A stretch of DNA of 64,000 nucleotides from RPQJ01 sp963712815 (GCA_963712815.1 CAVQJL010000012.1:744001-808000), one strand, 5' to 3'. Counted from the stretch's first letter, positions 1 to 9,864 are shown. Translations and numbers: made by a program. The notes: generated by a model not told the origin, from the sequence alone.

Positions 1-2
1 TG

Positions 3-674
3 CAGGACCTCTACCGCGTGCGCCTCGACCACGCCAAGGCGGCTGCGCGCGAGTTGCTGCGGTCGGACGACGACTCGCCCATGGCGCGGAAGGCCCGCCG
101 TTCGGCCATCGCGGACCTGCGTCGCCTCGATGCCGGGCACCTGCGCGACATCCGCACGCTGCACCGCCGCTTCGACGCGGACTGGAACACGGAGCGTCGC
201 CCGGTCCTCGCAGGGCAGTTCGCCGAACTCGAGCGGCTGATCGGCGCCGCGGGGCTGGTGTGCATCGCGGGCGGCCACGTGGCGGTTCTGGTCAATCGCC
301 TCAAGCTCTTCGGCCTCGAGCGCGCGCTGCGCGGCAAGCCGGTGGTCGCATGGTCGGCCGGGGCCATGGCGCTCGCCGAGCGCGTCGTGCTGTTCCACGA
401 TCATCCGCCGCAGGGCGCCGGAAACGCCGAGGTGTTCGAGGCGGGTCTCGCGCTGGTGCGCGGCACGGTGTTCCTGCCGCATGCCTCGGCACGTCTCGCG
501 ACGTCCGACCCCACGCGGGTCGCGCTGCTCGCGCGGCGTCTCGCGCCTTCCACGTGCTACACGCTCGACGACGGCTGTCACCTGTTGTGGCGCCGAGGCG
601 AACTCGCCGACGCCGCGGGCTCGCAACGTCTCACGCGCACGGGGCGTATCGTGCCGGCCGGAGCCCGCGCGTGA
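3..674 (+). CDS. Peptidase S51-like protein (class I glutamine-amidotransferase fold), 5' end outside the window
   Basis: The frame is open to the left edge (it reads QDLYR before the GTG at 18), so the true start lies upstream. About 220 residues are visible. The motif AWSAGAMAL, near residue 115 counted from that GTG, is the nucleophile elbow of the S51 group (dipeptidase E, cyanophycinase), with Ser where amidotransferases have Cys. An earlier CIAGGHV turn fits the substrate-side glycine loop. Family members are cytoplasmic serine peptidases acting on Asp-containing or isopeptide substrates. The stop overlaps the GTG of the following esterase gene (GTGA), so the two are translationally coupled. 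Together with the next three genes it looks like one operon that ligates and then hydrolyses a small peptide or ester metabolite; that role is inferred. The exact substrate cannot be read. Confidence 0.6.
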   Translation, partial: QDLYRVRLDHAKAAARELLRSDDDSPMARKARRSAIADLRRLDAGHLRDIRTLHRRFDADWNTERRPVLAGQFAELERLIGAAGLVCIAGGHVAVLVNRLKLFGLERALRGKPVVAWSAGAMALAERVVLFHDHPPQGAGNAEVFEAGLALVRGTVFLPHASARLATSDPTRVALLARRLAPSTCYTLDDGCHLLWRRGELADAAGSQRLTRTGRIVPAGARA

Positions 675-1809
675 CCCGCCCGCGCGATGCGGCGCCGCGG
701 CGCGTTCCCTCGCCCGCCGAAGCGGCGCTGGCCGCCGCGCGACGTTCGCCGATCGTCGATCCGGGCGGCGTCACGTTCGTCTATCACGGCGCGGCGGACG
801 CGGTGAACCTGCGCTGCTGGATCCACGGCCTGCCGGCGAGCCAGCCCTTCGAGCGCGTCGGCGAGTCCGACCTCTGGGTGCTGCGGGTCGAGCTGCCGGA
901 GAACTCGCGCATCGAGTACAAGTTCGAGGTCGTGCGCGACGGGCAGGAGGAATGGATACTCGACCCGCTCAATCCGCTGCAGGCCGCGCGACCCGTTCGG
1001 CGCCAACTCGGTCGGCACAGGGGCATGGCTACGAGCGTCCGGAGTGGACGCTCGCCGACCCGGCGGCGCGACCGGGAACGGTGGACGAGGTCGCGATGCA
1101 CAGCGCCGCGCTCGGCGACGATCGGCACGTGGGCGTCTACCTGCCGGCGCGCTTCCGGCGCAGCCGCCGCTACCCGCTGCTCGTCGTGCACGACGGCTAC
1201 GACTACCTGCGCTACGCCAGCCTGCAGACGTGGTGCTCGACAACCTGATCCACCGGCTCGAGATCCCGCCGCTGATCGTCGCCCTGACGCAGTCGCCCGA
1301 CCGGCTGGTCGAGTACGCGGGCCACGATGGACACGCGCGATTCATCGCCGAGGAGCTGCTGCCGCAGCTGGCCCGCGACTTTCCGCTGCATTCGAGCCCG
1401 GCGGCCCGCGGCCTGATGGGCGCGAGCTTCGGCGCGGTCGCCTCGCTGCCACCGCCTGGCGCCACCCGGGGGTGTTCGGGCGGCTGCTGCTGCAGTCGGG
1501 CTCGTTCGCGTTCTCCGACATCGGCCATCACCGGCGCGCGACCGACCTTCGACCCGGTCGTCGAAGTTCGTCAACGAGTTCCGCAGGCACCCGGGCCGGC
1601 CGGCCGAGCGCATGTACCTCTCAGCTGCGGCATCTACGAGTCGCTGATCTACGAGAACCGCTCCTGGTGCCGCTGCTGCGCCAGCCACGGGCATGGAGGT
1701 GCGCTACGACGAGGCGCGCGACGGCCACAACTGGGAGAACTGGCGCGACCGGCTGCGCGCGGCGCTCTCCTGGCTCTTCCCCGGCCCGCTCTGGATGGTC
1801 TACGAATAA
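671..1809 (+). pseudogene. Esterase with N-terminal E-set domain, broken by about nine indels
   Basis: GTG start at 671 overlaps the previous stop. Residues 1-110 resemble the early-set/CBM48-like domain found in front of enterochelin-esterase-type hydrolases (VEFKF-like strand IEYKFEV). A D-family alpha/beta-hydrolase follows: LLVVHDGYDYL, nucleophile elbow MGASFGA, and near the C-terminus DGHNWENWRDRL, where the His would be catalytic. The frame changes near 989, 1014, 1231, 1449, 1540, 1565, 1622, 1673 and 1685, yet family sequence continues across every break and the end LWMVYE-stop falls at 1807-1809. No internal stop occurs in the correct frame segments. Indels without other decay suggest sequence error, although real inactivation cannot be excluded. 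It is probably co-transcribed with the ATP-grasp gene downstream. Confidence 0.6.
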
Positions 1810-1857
1810 GCAACGACGCTGCCGCCGGCAGGCCAGGACTGTAGAGGGACTCGCACA

Positions 1858-3098
1858 GTGGCACACGTGACCCGGCACATCGGGCTGTCGCTCGGCGCCG
1901 ACATCTGCTGGCCGATCTGCTTCGAGGCGATCCTCAAGCGGCTCGAGCTGGCGATTCCCGCGGGCGGCGACACCCTCGGCTTCGAGGTGAGCCGGGTGAC
2001 CATCGAGCCGTTCGACCTGCGCCAGCCGGTCCGCTACGACCTCGTCATCGACCGCCTGACCCACTGGTACTACACGAGCCGCGAGTGGATCAAGAAGGCG
2101 GTCGTGATGGACGACACTCTACGTCTTCAACAATCCCTGGTCGATCCAGTCGAACGAGAAGCACACCAGCTACTGCGCGATGATGCGCCTCGGCCTCCGG
2201 TGCCGGACACCTGGATGCTGCCGCCCAAGGCCTACGAGCCGACGGCCGACCTGCAGCCGACCCTGACGCGCTACGCGCGTTTCTTCGACCTCGGGCCGAT
2301 CGGCGCGCAACTCGGCTATCCGCTCTTCATGAAGCCCTACGACGGCGGCGGCTGGGTCGGCGTGTCGAAGATGGACGACGAGGGCGGACTGCGCGCGGCC
2401 TACGAGGGCAGCGGCACCAAGCTCATGCACCTGCAGTCGGCCGTGCTGCCCTACGAGCGCTTCGTGCGCTGCATCGGCCTCGGGCCGCAGACGCGCGCCG
2501 TGAACTACGACCCGGCCGCGCCGCTGCACGACCGCTACCGCATGGACCGGAACTTCGTCGACCCGGCGCTCGAGGCCGAGCTCGCAGGACATCACGCTGA
2601 CGATCAACGCGTTCTTCGGCTGGGACTTCAACTCCTGCGAGGCGCTGCTCCGCGACGGCGCCTGGCACCCGATCGATTTCGCCAACGCCTGCCCGGACTC
2701 GCAGGTCACCTCGCTGCACTACCACTTCCCGTGGCTGATCAAGGCCAACCTGCGCTGGGCCATCTTCTGCGCCGCGACGCGACGCCGCGTGCGCCACAAC
2801 CTCGACTGGGCGCCCTACTTCGAGATCGCGGAGCGGGACCTGCCCTATCGCGAGAAGCTGAGCCGCTACGCCGAGATCGCCCGGACCGCTCTCGACGCCG
2901 ACGCCTTCGAGGAGTTCTGCACGCGGCACCTCGGCGCACCTCGACGCCGTCGCCGACGAGTTCTTCGGCACCGAGCAGGCGCGCGACGCCGTGCGCCAGA
3001 AGGTCACCGCGCTGTTCCCGGCGCACGAGGTCGACGAGTTCACCGAGCTGTTCTACGGACGCATCCAGCAGTGGCGTGCCGCCGAGGGCCACCGCTGA
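1858..3098 (+). pseudogene. ATP-grasp (RimK-like) ligase, frameshifted
   Basis: GTG at 1858 sits nine bases after an AGAGGG ribosome-binding site. ATP-grasp enzymes join a carboxylate to an amine through an acyl phosphate; visible nucleotide-site features are PLFMKPYDGGGWVGV (Lys and glycine loop) and IDFANACPDS (metal-binding segment). Four indels are seen. A +1 near 2119 and a compensating change near 2197 put about 26 codons out of frame; in the right frame these read NNPWSIQSNEKHTSY. Further shifts lie near 2585 and 2936, after which the protein ends at TGA 3096-3098. The reconstructed length is about 412 aa. The stop overlaps the ATG of the next esterase (TGATG). The substrate is unknown; clustering with an S51-like peptidase and two esterases suggests formation of an amide or ester conjugate. 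Confidence 0.6.
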
Positions 3099-3830
3099 TG
3101 CGACGCGATTACTTCGGCTGGCACACGCACCGGTTGCCCTGCCCCGCCCGGGTGGTGCGCTGGGGACACTGGGGCACGCCGGTGCTGCTGTTCCCGTCGG
3201 CAGGCGGCGATTTCGAGGAGCCGGAGCGGCAGGGCCTCATCGGCGCCGTCTCAGGCCTGATCGACGCGGGACGCATCAAGGTCTATGCGGTGGACAGCGT
3301 TCCCGGGACGGCACTGGACCTCGCGGCAGCACTCCCCGGAGTACTGCTCGCGCGTGCAGAACCTGTTCGACGCCTACGTGTACGAGGAAGTCGTGCCGCT
3401 GATCCGCAGCGACTGCGCGACGCAGGACATCGAGATCGTCGCGGCCGGCGCCTCCTACGGCGCGCTCTACGCGGTGGAGAGCCTGTGCAGGCACCCGGAC
3501 GCATTCCGCCTCGCGCTCGGCATGAGCGGCACCTACGACCTGTCCGGCCACCTGGGCGGCGGCTGGAACGACGACTTCTACTATTCCTCGCCGCTGCACT
3601 TCCTGCCGGGGCTGGGCGACGGCTGGCAGCTCGACGCGCTGCGCCGGCGCTTCGCGATTCTCGCGACCGGCTCGGGACGCTGGGAGGACCCGGGCGAGTC
3701 CTGGCGGCTCGCAGCCGTGATGGGCTCGAAGGGCATTCCCAACCGGGTGGACGACTGGGGGCCCGGAGTGGACCACGACTGGCCCACCTGGCTGACGATG
3801 CTGCCGAAGTACCTCGCCGAGTTCGCCTGA
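3098..3830 (+). CDS. Esterase-family alpha/beta hydrolase, one frameshift
   Basis: ATG at 3098 overlaps the preceding stop. The protein, about 244 aa when repaired, belongs to the esterase D/enterochelin-esterase-like group. It has the opening HWGTPVLLFPSAGGDF, the segment QNLFDAYVYEEVVPLI, nucleophile elbow AAGASYGALYA (Ser in GxSxG) and a late DHDWPTW segment that can supply Asp/His. A single base is extra near 3314: the frame up to VDSVPG and the frame from RHWTSRQ onward are both clearly coding. It shares its last-gene position with the S51/esterase/ATP-grasp module and is probably the processing or release hydrolase of that pathway (inference). It is about 100 residues shorter than the first esterase because it lacks the E-set domain. 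Confidence 0.65.
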
Positions 3831-3870
3831 TTCCACTCGGGCTGAGGGCCGTCAGCGCCTGCGGTCCGGC

Positions 3871-4674
3871 TCAGCGCGCCTGGAATTTCGCCGTGCGTTT
3901 CTCGCGGAACGCGGCGACGCCCTCGAGGAAGTCCGGGCTGTCGCCGAGGATTCCCTGGGCGGCCGCTTCGAGCTCGAGCTGCTCGGCGAGCGAGGTCGTC
4001 CCGGCTCGCGCGGTGAGCTCTCGCACCGCGAGGAAGGCCTGGCGCGGGCCGGCCGCGAGCGAGCGAGCGAGTTCCTCCGCACGCGCCATCAGCCGGTCGT
4101 CGTCCACGCACTCGGCGATCAGGCCGATGGCGGCTGCGGTCTCCGCCGGGATTGCCTCGCCGGTCAGCGCGCAGGCCCGCGCGCGGGCCTCGCCGACCCG
4201 GCGCGCGAGGAAGTGCGTGGCGCCCATGTCGGGCGCCAGGCCGAGCTTCGGTGCGAACAGAAAGGCGAGGCTCGCCGAACGAGCGGCGACGGTGATGTCG
4301 CCCATGAGCGCAATGGACGCGCCCGCCCCGGCGGCCACGCCATTCAGGGCCACGACCAGTGGCACGGGCAGGTTGCACCACATCGTCGCCACGGGATTGA
4401 ACTCGCCGCGCAGTCGCCCGGCCATGAACTGTCCCATGGACTGGCCGGGCGCAGGCAGGGCCGAGGGATCGGTCAGGTCGGCGCCCGCGCAGAAGCCTCG
4501 GCCCGCGCCCGTGAGCAGCACCGCGCGCACCGAGCGCTGGCGCTGGATCGCCTCAGCGCAGTCGCGCAGGTCGCGAAGCAGGCCGAGCGAGAGGCTGTTG
4601 AGTTTCGTCGGGCGGTTCAGGACCACCTTCAACACGTCGCCCGCCTGCTCGCAGGCCAGGTTCTCGAACTGCAT
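3871..4674 (-). CDS. Enoyl-CoA hydratase/isomerase family protein
   Basis: A 267-aa crotonase-fold protein. The start at 4674 is set by a GAGGAG ribosome-binding site six bases upstream; the frame is open further but without family similarity. Oxyanion-hole segments are GRGFCAGADLTD and NGVAAGAGASIALMGD. The following APKLGLAPDMGATHFLARRVG block is typical of PaaG-like 2-(1,2-epoxyphenylacetyl)-CoA isomerases and other crotonases. It lacks the classical ECH Glu pair at full match, so the hydratase versus isomerase role is open. It acts in the cytoplasm on acyl-CoA. It is convergent with the esterase and divergent from the DUF1840 gene, so it probably has its own promoter in 4675-4771. Confidence 0.85.
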   Translation of the reverse strand: MQFENLACEQAGDVLKVVLNRPTKLNSLSLGLLRDLRDCAEAIQRQRSVRAVLLTGAGRGFCAGADLTDPSALPAPGQSMGQFMAGRLRGEFNPVATMWCNLPVPLVVALNGVAAGAGASIALMGDITVAARSASLAFLFAPKLGLAPDMGATHFLARRVGEARARACALTGEAIPAETAAAIGLIAECVDDDRLMARAEELARSLAAGPRQAFLAVRELTARAGTTSLAEQLELEAAAQGILGDSPDFLEGVAAFREKRTAKFQAR

Positions 4675-4771
4675 TGCGCGCTCCTCGTGTCTGCCGTCGA
4701 CCGCCGCTATGATCGCATGATCAACCGCAACGTCGGGCGCCGCCCGCGCGCCGCGACCTCGAGGAGGCCCC

Positions 4772-5098
4772 ATGATCGTCAAGTTCTCCACACGTGCCGG
4801 CGCGCTCACCATGCACGGCGATGCGGCCGTCGCCCTGCTGCGCGCCATGGGCCATTCCGGCACGGTGCCGGGTGCAATCCTCGCAGCCGACCTTCCTGGG
4901 GCGCTCGCGAGCCTGCGCCGCTCGCTCGAGGCACCGATCGAGGCGATGCCGGTCGTCGACGATTCGTCCGGGGAAGCCGGCGATGACGAGGAGGATCGCC
5001 AGCCGCCGGTGACGCTCGCCATGCGCGCCGTGCCGCTGGTCGACATGGTCGAGACCGCGATCGCGCGCGGCTCCGACCTGATGTGGGAGCGCGGCTAG
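4772..5098 (+). CDS. DUF1840 family protein
   Basis: A 108-aa protein with a clear GAGGAGG site just ahead of the ATG. The start MIVKFSTRAGALTMHGDAAVALLRAMG and the end segment of hydrophobic and acidic residues match DUF1840, a short, widely conserved beta/gammaproteobacterial family of unknown function. The middle (SSGEAGDDEEDRQPP) is an acidic, probably disordered linker between the N-terminal alpha/beta part and a C-terminal helix. No membrane segment or signal peptide is present, so it should be cytoplasmic. Five bases separate it from the next small membrane-protein gene, suggesting co-transcription. Confidence 0.8.
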   Translation: MIVKFSTRAGALTMHGDAAVALLRAMGHSGTVPGAILAADLPGALASLRRSLEAPIEAMPVVDDSSGEAGDDEEDRQPPVTLAMRAVPLVDMVETAIARGSDLMWERG

Positions 5099-5103
5099 CG
5101 GCG

Positions 5104-5445
5104 ATGCGGATGGCCGTCCCCAGCGTCCTGGCGGGCCTCGCGCTGTTGCTGCTCGCGGCGCATTTCTTCCGCGCGGGCCTGATGCCGCTCGCGGCGCTGT
5201 GCGTCGTGCTGCCGGCACTGTTGTTCAGCCGCGCCACCTGGGCCGTTCGCACCCTGCAGATCGTGCTTGCCCTTGGGGCACTGGAATGGCTTCGGACAGC
5301 CTGGGTGTTCGCCGCCGCCCGCGCAGCGCAGGGCCAGCCCTACGGACGGCTGCTTGCGATCCTGGGAACGCTGGCGGCCCTCACGGCGGTCGCGTCGGCG
5401 GTGCAGTCCCGGCGGGCCGTGCGGAACCCCCGGGAAATTCGGTAG
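5104..5445 (+). CDS. Small multi-pass membrane protein, function unknown
   Basis: A 113-aa protein starting at ATG 5104, directly after the DUF1840 stop. About four hydrophobic helices are visible (roughly residues 5-22, 27-40, 48-66 and 80-96), with Arg-rich ends (SRRAVRNPREIR) that should face the cytoplasm. The sequence does not match a family I can name. An earlier in-frame start at 5083 would overlap DUF1840 by 16 bases. The tight spacing suggests an operon with DUF1840. About 90 bases with no gene follow before the M3 peptidase. Confidence 0.65.
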   Translation: MRMAVPSVLAGLALLLLAAHFFRAGLMPLAALCVVLPALLFSRATWAVRTLQIVLALGALEWLRTAWVFAAARAAQGQPYGRLLAILGTLAALTAVASAVQSRRAVRNPREIR

Positions 5446-5535
5446 TCTAGCGGGCTTACCCGCCGGTTCGGCCGCGAGGCGATTTGCAGCCCGCTGGCCG
5501 ACTTCGTCCCGAACACAGCCCAGCGAGGATTCCCG

Positions 5536-7693
5536 ATGTCATTGAAGTCCCTCATCGCCGGCGCCGGAATGGCCGCCTGCCTCGCCGCGGGCCCCGCGGC
5601 CGCCAGCACCGCCGCCCCGGGCGCGAACCCGCTGCTTGCCCCCTGGAGCGGCCCCTATGGCGGCGTTCCGCCCTTCGACCAGGTGAAGGTCGAGCACCTG
5701 AAGCCCGGTCTCGAGGCCGGCATGGCCGAACAGCTCGCGGAGATCGACCGCATTACGGCCAGTGCCGAGGCGCCGACCTTCGACAACACCATCGCGGCGA
5801 TGGAGCGTGCCGGCCGCACGCTGGATCGCGTCAGAACGGTCTACGGCATCTACAGCTCGACGCTCAACGACGACGCGGTGCAGGCCGTCGAGCGCGAGAT
5901 GGCGCCCAGGCTGGCGGCCTTCCAGGACCAGATCACCCAGAACGAGAAGCTGTTCGAGCGGATCTCGGCGGTGTACGAAGCCCGCGAGACATCGGGTCTC
6001 ACGCCGGAGCAGCAGCGACTCACCTGGCTGTACTACACGAATTTCGTCCGCGCCGGAGCGCAGCTCGACGCGGACGCCAAGAAGCAGCTGTCCGCGATCA
6101 ACCAGCAGCTCGCCAGCCTCTACACGAAGTTCGGCCAGAACGTGCTCGCCGACGAGAATGACGCGCAGCTCGTGATCGATAACGAGGCGGATCTCGCCGG
6201 GTTGCCCGAGTCGGCGCGGGCCGGCGCAGCACAGATCGCGCGAGTCGCGCGGCCAGGCAGGCAAGTGGGTGATCGCCAACACGCGCTCGAGCGTCGAACC
6301 GTTCCTCACCTACTCGGAACGGCGCGACCTGCGCGAGAAAGTCTGGCGCATGTTCGTCAACCGCGGCGACAACGGCGGTGCGACCGACAACAACGCCATC
6401 ATCTCGGAGATCCTTGCACTGCGTGCCCAGCGCGCCAGGCTGCTCGGCTACGAGACCCACGCGCACTGGCGGCTCGAGAACACCATGGCGAAGAACCCGG
6501 AGCGCGCCATGGAACTGATGGAGGCGGTGTGGACGCCGGCCGTCGCCCGCGTCGGCCAGGAAGTGGCCGACATGCAGGCGATCGCAGACAAGGAAGACGC
6601 CGGCATCACGATCGAGCCCTGGGACTATCGCTACTACGCCGAGAAGGTCCGCAAGGACAAGTACGACCTCGACGAGACCCAGATCACCCCCTACCTGCAG
6701 TTGGAGAACCTGCGCGAGGGCATGTTCTACATGGCGAAGCAGCTGTTCGGCTTCCACTTCAAGCCGGTGGACCCCGCCAAGGTTCCCGTGTACCACCCCG
6801 ACGTGCGCGTCTGGGAGGTCAACGATGCGGCGGGCAAGCTGGTGGGCCTGTGGTACTTCGACCCCTACGCGCGCAAGGGCAAGCGCTCGGGCGCGTGGAT
6901 GAACGCCTACCGCCCGCAGGAGCGATTCGACGGCGAGGTGAAGACCATCGTCTCGAACAATTCGAATTTCGTGAAGGGAAACCCGGGCGAGCCGGTGCTC
7001 ATCAGCTGGAAGGACGCCGAGACGCTGTTCCACGAGTTTGGCCACGCGCTGCACGGCTTGAGCTCGAACGTGAACTACCCGTCCGTCTCCGGCACGCGCG
7101 TCGCGCGCGACTACGTCGAGTTCCCGTCGCAGGTGCTCGAGCACTGGCTCGCGACGCCCGAGATCCTCGACCGCTACGCACTGCACTATCAGACCGGCAA
7201 GCCGATCCCCAAGGACCTGGTCGAGAAGATCAAGCGGGCGGACACGTTCAACCAGGGCTTCGACACCGTCGAATACCTGTCGAGCGCGCTGATCGACATG
7301 AAGCTGCACCTCGCGGGCGCCGAGAAGATCGACGCCGACAAGTTCGAGCGGGAGACGCTCGCGGCGCTCGGCATGCCCTCCCAGATCGTGATGCGCCACC
7401 GCACGCCGCAGTTCATGCACGTGTTCTCGGGCGACGGTTACTCGGCCGGCTACTACAGCTACCTGTGGTCGGACACGCTGACGGCCGACGCCTGGGAGGC
7501 CTTCACCGAGGCCGATGGCCCCTGGGACAAGGCGGTGGCGAAGCGCCTGCGCGACAACGTGTTCTCGGTGGGCAACACCATCGATCCGGCCGACGGCTAC
7601 CGGGCGTTCCGTGGTCGTGACGCCGGCATCGCCGCGCTCATGCGCAAGCGCGGCTTCCCGGTGCCGGCGGCGCCCGGGACCAAGTCGAAGTAA
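5536..7693 (+). CDS. dcp: M3-family peptidyl-dipeptidase (Dcp-like), secreted, one frameshift
   Basis: The ATG at 5536 follows a GCGAGGA site. Residues 1-26 form a Sec signal peptide ending AAA-S/T, so the enzyme is periplasmic. Peptidyl-dipeptidase Dcp removes C-terminal dipeptides. The zinc motif HEFGHALHG occurs around residue 500, followed by the expected downstream Glu region (EFPSQVLEHW) and the M3 signature GYSAGYYSYLW. Reconstructed length is about 718 aa, normal for the family. One extra base lies at about 6241-6244: sequence to QIARA/V and sequence from SRGQAGKWVIANTRS are both M3-like but in different frames. With an N-terminal 233 residues out of register, the gene as written would be inactive. 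I take the indel as a likely sequence error. Confidence 0.8.
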
Positions 7694-7729
7694 GGACGAC
7701 GAACCTCACCCTCGTCCGGCACGACGGCC

Positions 7730-7757
7730 ACTCTCTCCCGCAGCTGCGGGAGAGAGT
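7730..7757. repeat. 28-bp perfect palindrome between convergent peptidase genes
   Basis: The sequence beginning ACTCTCTCCCGCAG is followed immediately by its exact reverse complement, giving 14-bp arms with no loop. It lies between the M3 stop (7693) and the convergent oligopeptidase B stop (7801). Such CTCTCCCGC palindromes are a common style of intergenic REP-like element in gammaproteobacteria, and the RNA hairpin would be able to stop or stabilise transcripts from both sides. There is no T-run, so it is not a classical intrinsic terminator. No second copy was noticed in this window. Confidence 0.75.
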
Positions 7758-7800
7758 CGGGCCTGATTCCCGGTCCGCGCGACGGTTGGGATGAAGTCCC

Positions 7801-9864
7801 TTACTCGCGGATCCCTGCCTGGTCCAGCAGGAACGCGTACTCTTCGGCATATTCGCGGTAGCGCTGGAAGCGCCCCGACTTGCCGCCGTGACCCGCCTCC
7901 ATGTTCACGCGGAACAGGATGGGCTGGTCGTCGGTCTTGAGTCGCCGCAGGCGCGCCACCCATTTCGCCGGCTCGAAGTACTGCACCTGGCTGTCCCAGA
8001 GGCCCGTCGTGACCAGCATGGCCGGGTATTCCTGCCGCGCGACGTTGTCGTAGGGGGAGTACGCGAGCATGTACTCATAGAAAGTCTTCTCGTTCGGGTT
8101 GCCCCACTCGTCGTATTCGTTGGTGGTGAGCGGGAGGCTCTCATCGAGCATGGTCGTGACCACGTCCACGAAGGGCACGTGCGCGACGATCGCCTTGTAG
8201 TCCTCGGGCGCAAGGTTCACCACGGCGCCCAGCAGCAGCCCGCCGGCGCTGCCGCCGCGGGCGAACACGCGCGTCGGGTCCGCATAGCCCTCCCGCACGA
8301 GGAAGCGCGTCACGTCGATGAAGTCGTTGAAGCTGTTCTGCTTGTGGAGCAGCCGGCCGGCGTCGTACCAGCGACGGCCGCGTTCCTGCCCGCCGCGCAC
8401 CTGCGCGATCGCGTACACGAAGCCGCGGTCGAGCAGCGACAGCTGGGGCGCGCCGAACACGGGGTCGCTGGACAGGCCGTAGGACCCGTAGCCGTACTGC
8501 AGCAGCGGCGCGCTGCCGTCCCGACGGAAGCCCTTGCGGTACACGAGGGCGACCGGGATCTCGGCGCCGTCGCGAGCCGGTGCGCAAAGGTACTCCGTGC
8601 CGTATCGGGAGGCGTCGAAGCCGCCGAGCACGGGCTCCTGCTTGAGCAGCCTGCGCTCCCCCGTCCCCACGTCGTAGTCGTAGGTGGTCGTGGGGGTGGT
8701 GAGCGAGGTGTAGGTGTAGCGGACGACGTGGGCGCCGATTTCCTCGTTGTCGCCGAGCGCGGCCCGGTAGGCGGGCTCGTCGGAGGCGATGTGGAAATCC
8801 CGGCCGCCGTCCCACGGCCGGATGCGCAGCCTGCGCAGGCCGCCCGAGCGCTCCTCGATCGCGAGGAAGCCGCGGAACACGCTGAAGTCGTGCAAGAAGG
8901 CCTCGTCGCCGTGGGCCACGAGCTCGCGCCACGTCGAGCGATCGCACGAGGCGCCGACCGGTGCCTGCACCAGGCGGAAGTTCGGCGCCTGCCAGTTGGT
9001 GCGGATGATCCAGCGGCCTTCGAAGTGATCGGCCTGGTACTCGTGGTCGCGCTCGCGCGGACTGATCACGCGGAACTCGAGCGCCGGGTCGGCGGCGTCC
9101 GCGTAGCGCTGCTCGCTCGAGAGGGTGCTCTGCGAATGGATGTAGAGGTAGCGGCCGTCCTTGGTCGTGCCCACGTCCACGTAGAAGCTCTCGTCTGCTT
9201 CCTCGAACACCAGCCGATCGGTCGCCGCATCCGTGCCGAGGACGTGCCTGCGCACCCGGTTCCCGAGCAGGGTTTTCGGATCCTTCTCGATGTAGAGCAC
9301 GCTGCGGTTGTCCGCGGCCCAGGCCACCGCGGCCTCGACGTTCGGGATCGCGTCGGGCAGCATCCGGCCGGAATCGAGATCCTTGAAGCGCAGCGTGTAC
9401 TGGCGCCGGCCGACCGTGTCCTCGGCGTAGGCCAGCAGGCGGTTGTCGGGGCTCACCTCGAGTTCGGCCACGTCGTAGTAGTCGAGGCCGCGCGCCAGCT
9501 CGTCGAGGTCGAGCAGCACCTGCTCGGGCGCCTCGAGCGAGCCCGCCTTGCGGGCGTAAACGGGATACTCGTCGCCCGCCTCATAGCGCCGGTAGTACCA
9601 GTAGCCGCGATCGAGGCAGGGCACCGTGATGTCGTCCTGCTTGATGCGCCCAACGATTTCGGCGAACAGCTTCTCTTCGAGCGGTCGCAGCGGCGCGAGC
9701 ATCGCGTCCTTGTAGGCGTTTTCGGCGGCGAGGTGCGCTAGCACCCCGGCATCCTCGCGTTCGTCGTCGCGCAGCCAGTAGTACTCATCGACGCGCGTGC
9801 CATGCGGCGACCTCAGCTCGTGCGGCTTCATCGCCGCGACGGGCGGCTGCGGCTTGGCGGTCAT
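7801..9864 (-). CDS. ptrB: Oligopeptidase B (S9A prolyl-oligopeptidase family)
   Basis: A 687-aa protein of normal family length. An N-terminal seven-bladed propeller (about residues 75-405) precedes the alpha/beta-hydrolase domain. The catalytic triad is visible as ARGGSAGGLLLG (Ser, about residue 538), GLWDSQVQY (Asp, about 621) and EAGHGGKSGR (His, about 656). Oligopeptidase B cleaves short peptides after Lys/Arg in the cytoplasm; the absence of a signal peptide agrees. Its ATG overlaps the stop of the M48 gene by one base (TGATG on the minus strand), so both peptidases form a coupled operon. Gene stop TAA at 7801-7803. Confidence 0.9.
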   Translation of the reverse strand: MTAKPQPPVAAMKPHELRSPHGTRVDEYYWLRDDEREDAGVLAHLAAENAYKDAMLAPLRPLEEKLFAEIVGRIKQDDITVPCLDRGYWYYRRYEAGDEYPVYARKAGSLEAPEQVLLDLDELARGLDYYDVAELEVSPDNRLLAYAEDTVGRRQYTLRFKDLDSGRMLPDAIPNVEAAVAWAADNRSVLYIEKDPKTLLGNRVRRHVLGTDAATDRLVFEEADESFYVDVGTTKDGRYLYIHSQSTLSSEQRYADAADPALEFRVISPRERDHEYQADHFEGRWIIRTNWQAPNFRLVQAPVGASCDRSTWRELVAHGDEAFLHDFSVFRGFLAIEERSGGLRRLRIRPWDGGRDFHIASDEPAYRAALGDNEEIGAHVVRYTYTSLTTPTTTYDYDVGTGERRLLKQEPVLGGFDASRYGTEYLCAPARDGAEIPVALVYRKGFRRDGSAPLLQYGYGSYGLSSDPVFGAPQLSLLDRGFVYAIAQVRGGQERGRRWYDAGRLLHKQNSFNDFIDVTRFLVREGYADPTRVFARGGSAGGLLLGAVVNLAPEDYKAIVAHVPFVDVVTTMLDESLPLTTNEYDEWGNPNEKTFYEYMLAYSPYDNVARQEYPAMLVTTGLWDSQVQYFEPAKWVARLRRLKTDDQPILFRVNMEAGHGGKSGRFQRYREYAEEYAFLLDQAGIRE

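Noticed and set aside
2119..2197. Reading the ATP-grasp protein straight through as one unbroken frame to 2585
   Set aside because: The stretch LRLQQSLVDPVEREAHQL is out of frame; the +1 frame gives family sequence (NNPWSIQSNEK), so an insertion and a compensating change are present.
6235..6250. Programmed ribosomal frameshift in the M3 peptidase
   Set aside because: There is no slippery heptamer or stimulatory structure, and similar indels occur in unrelated genes, so sequence error is simpler.
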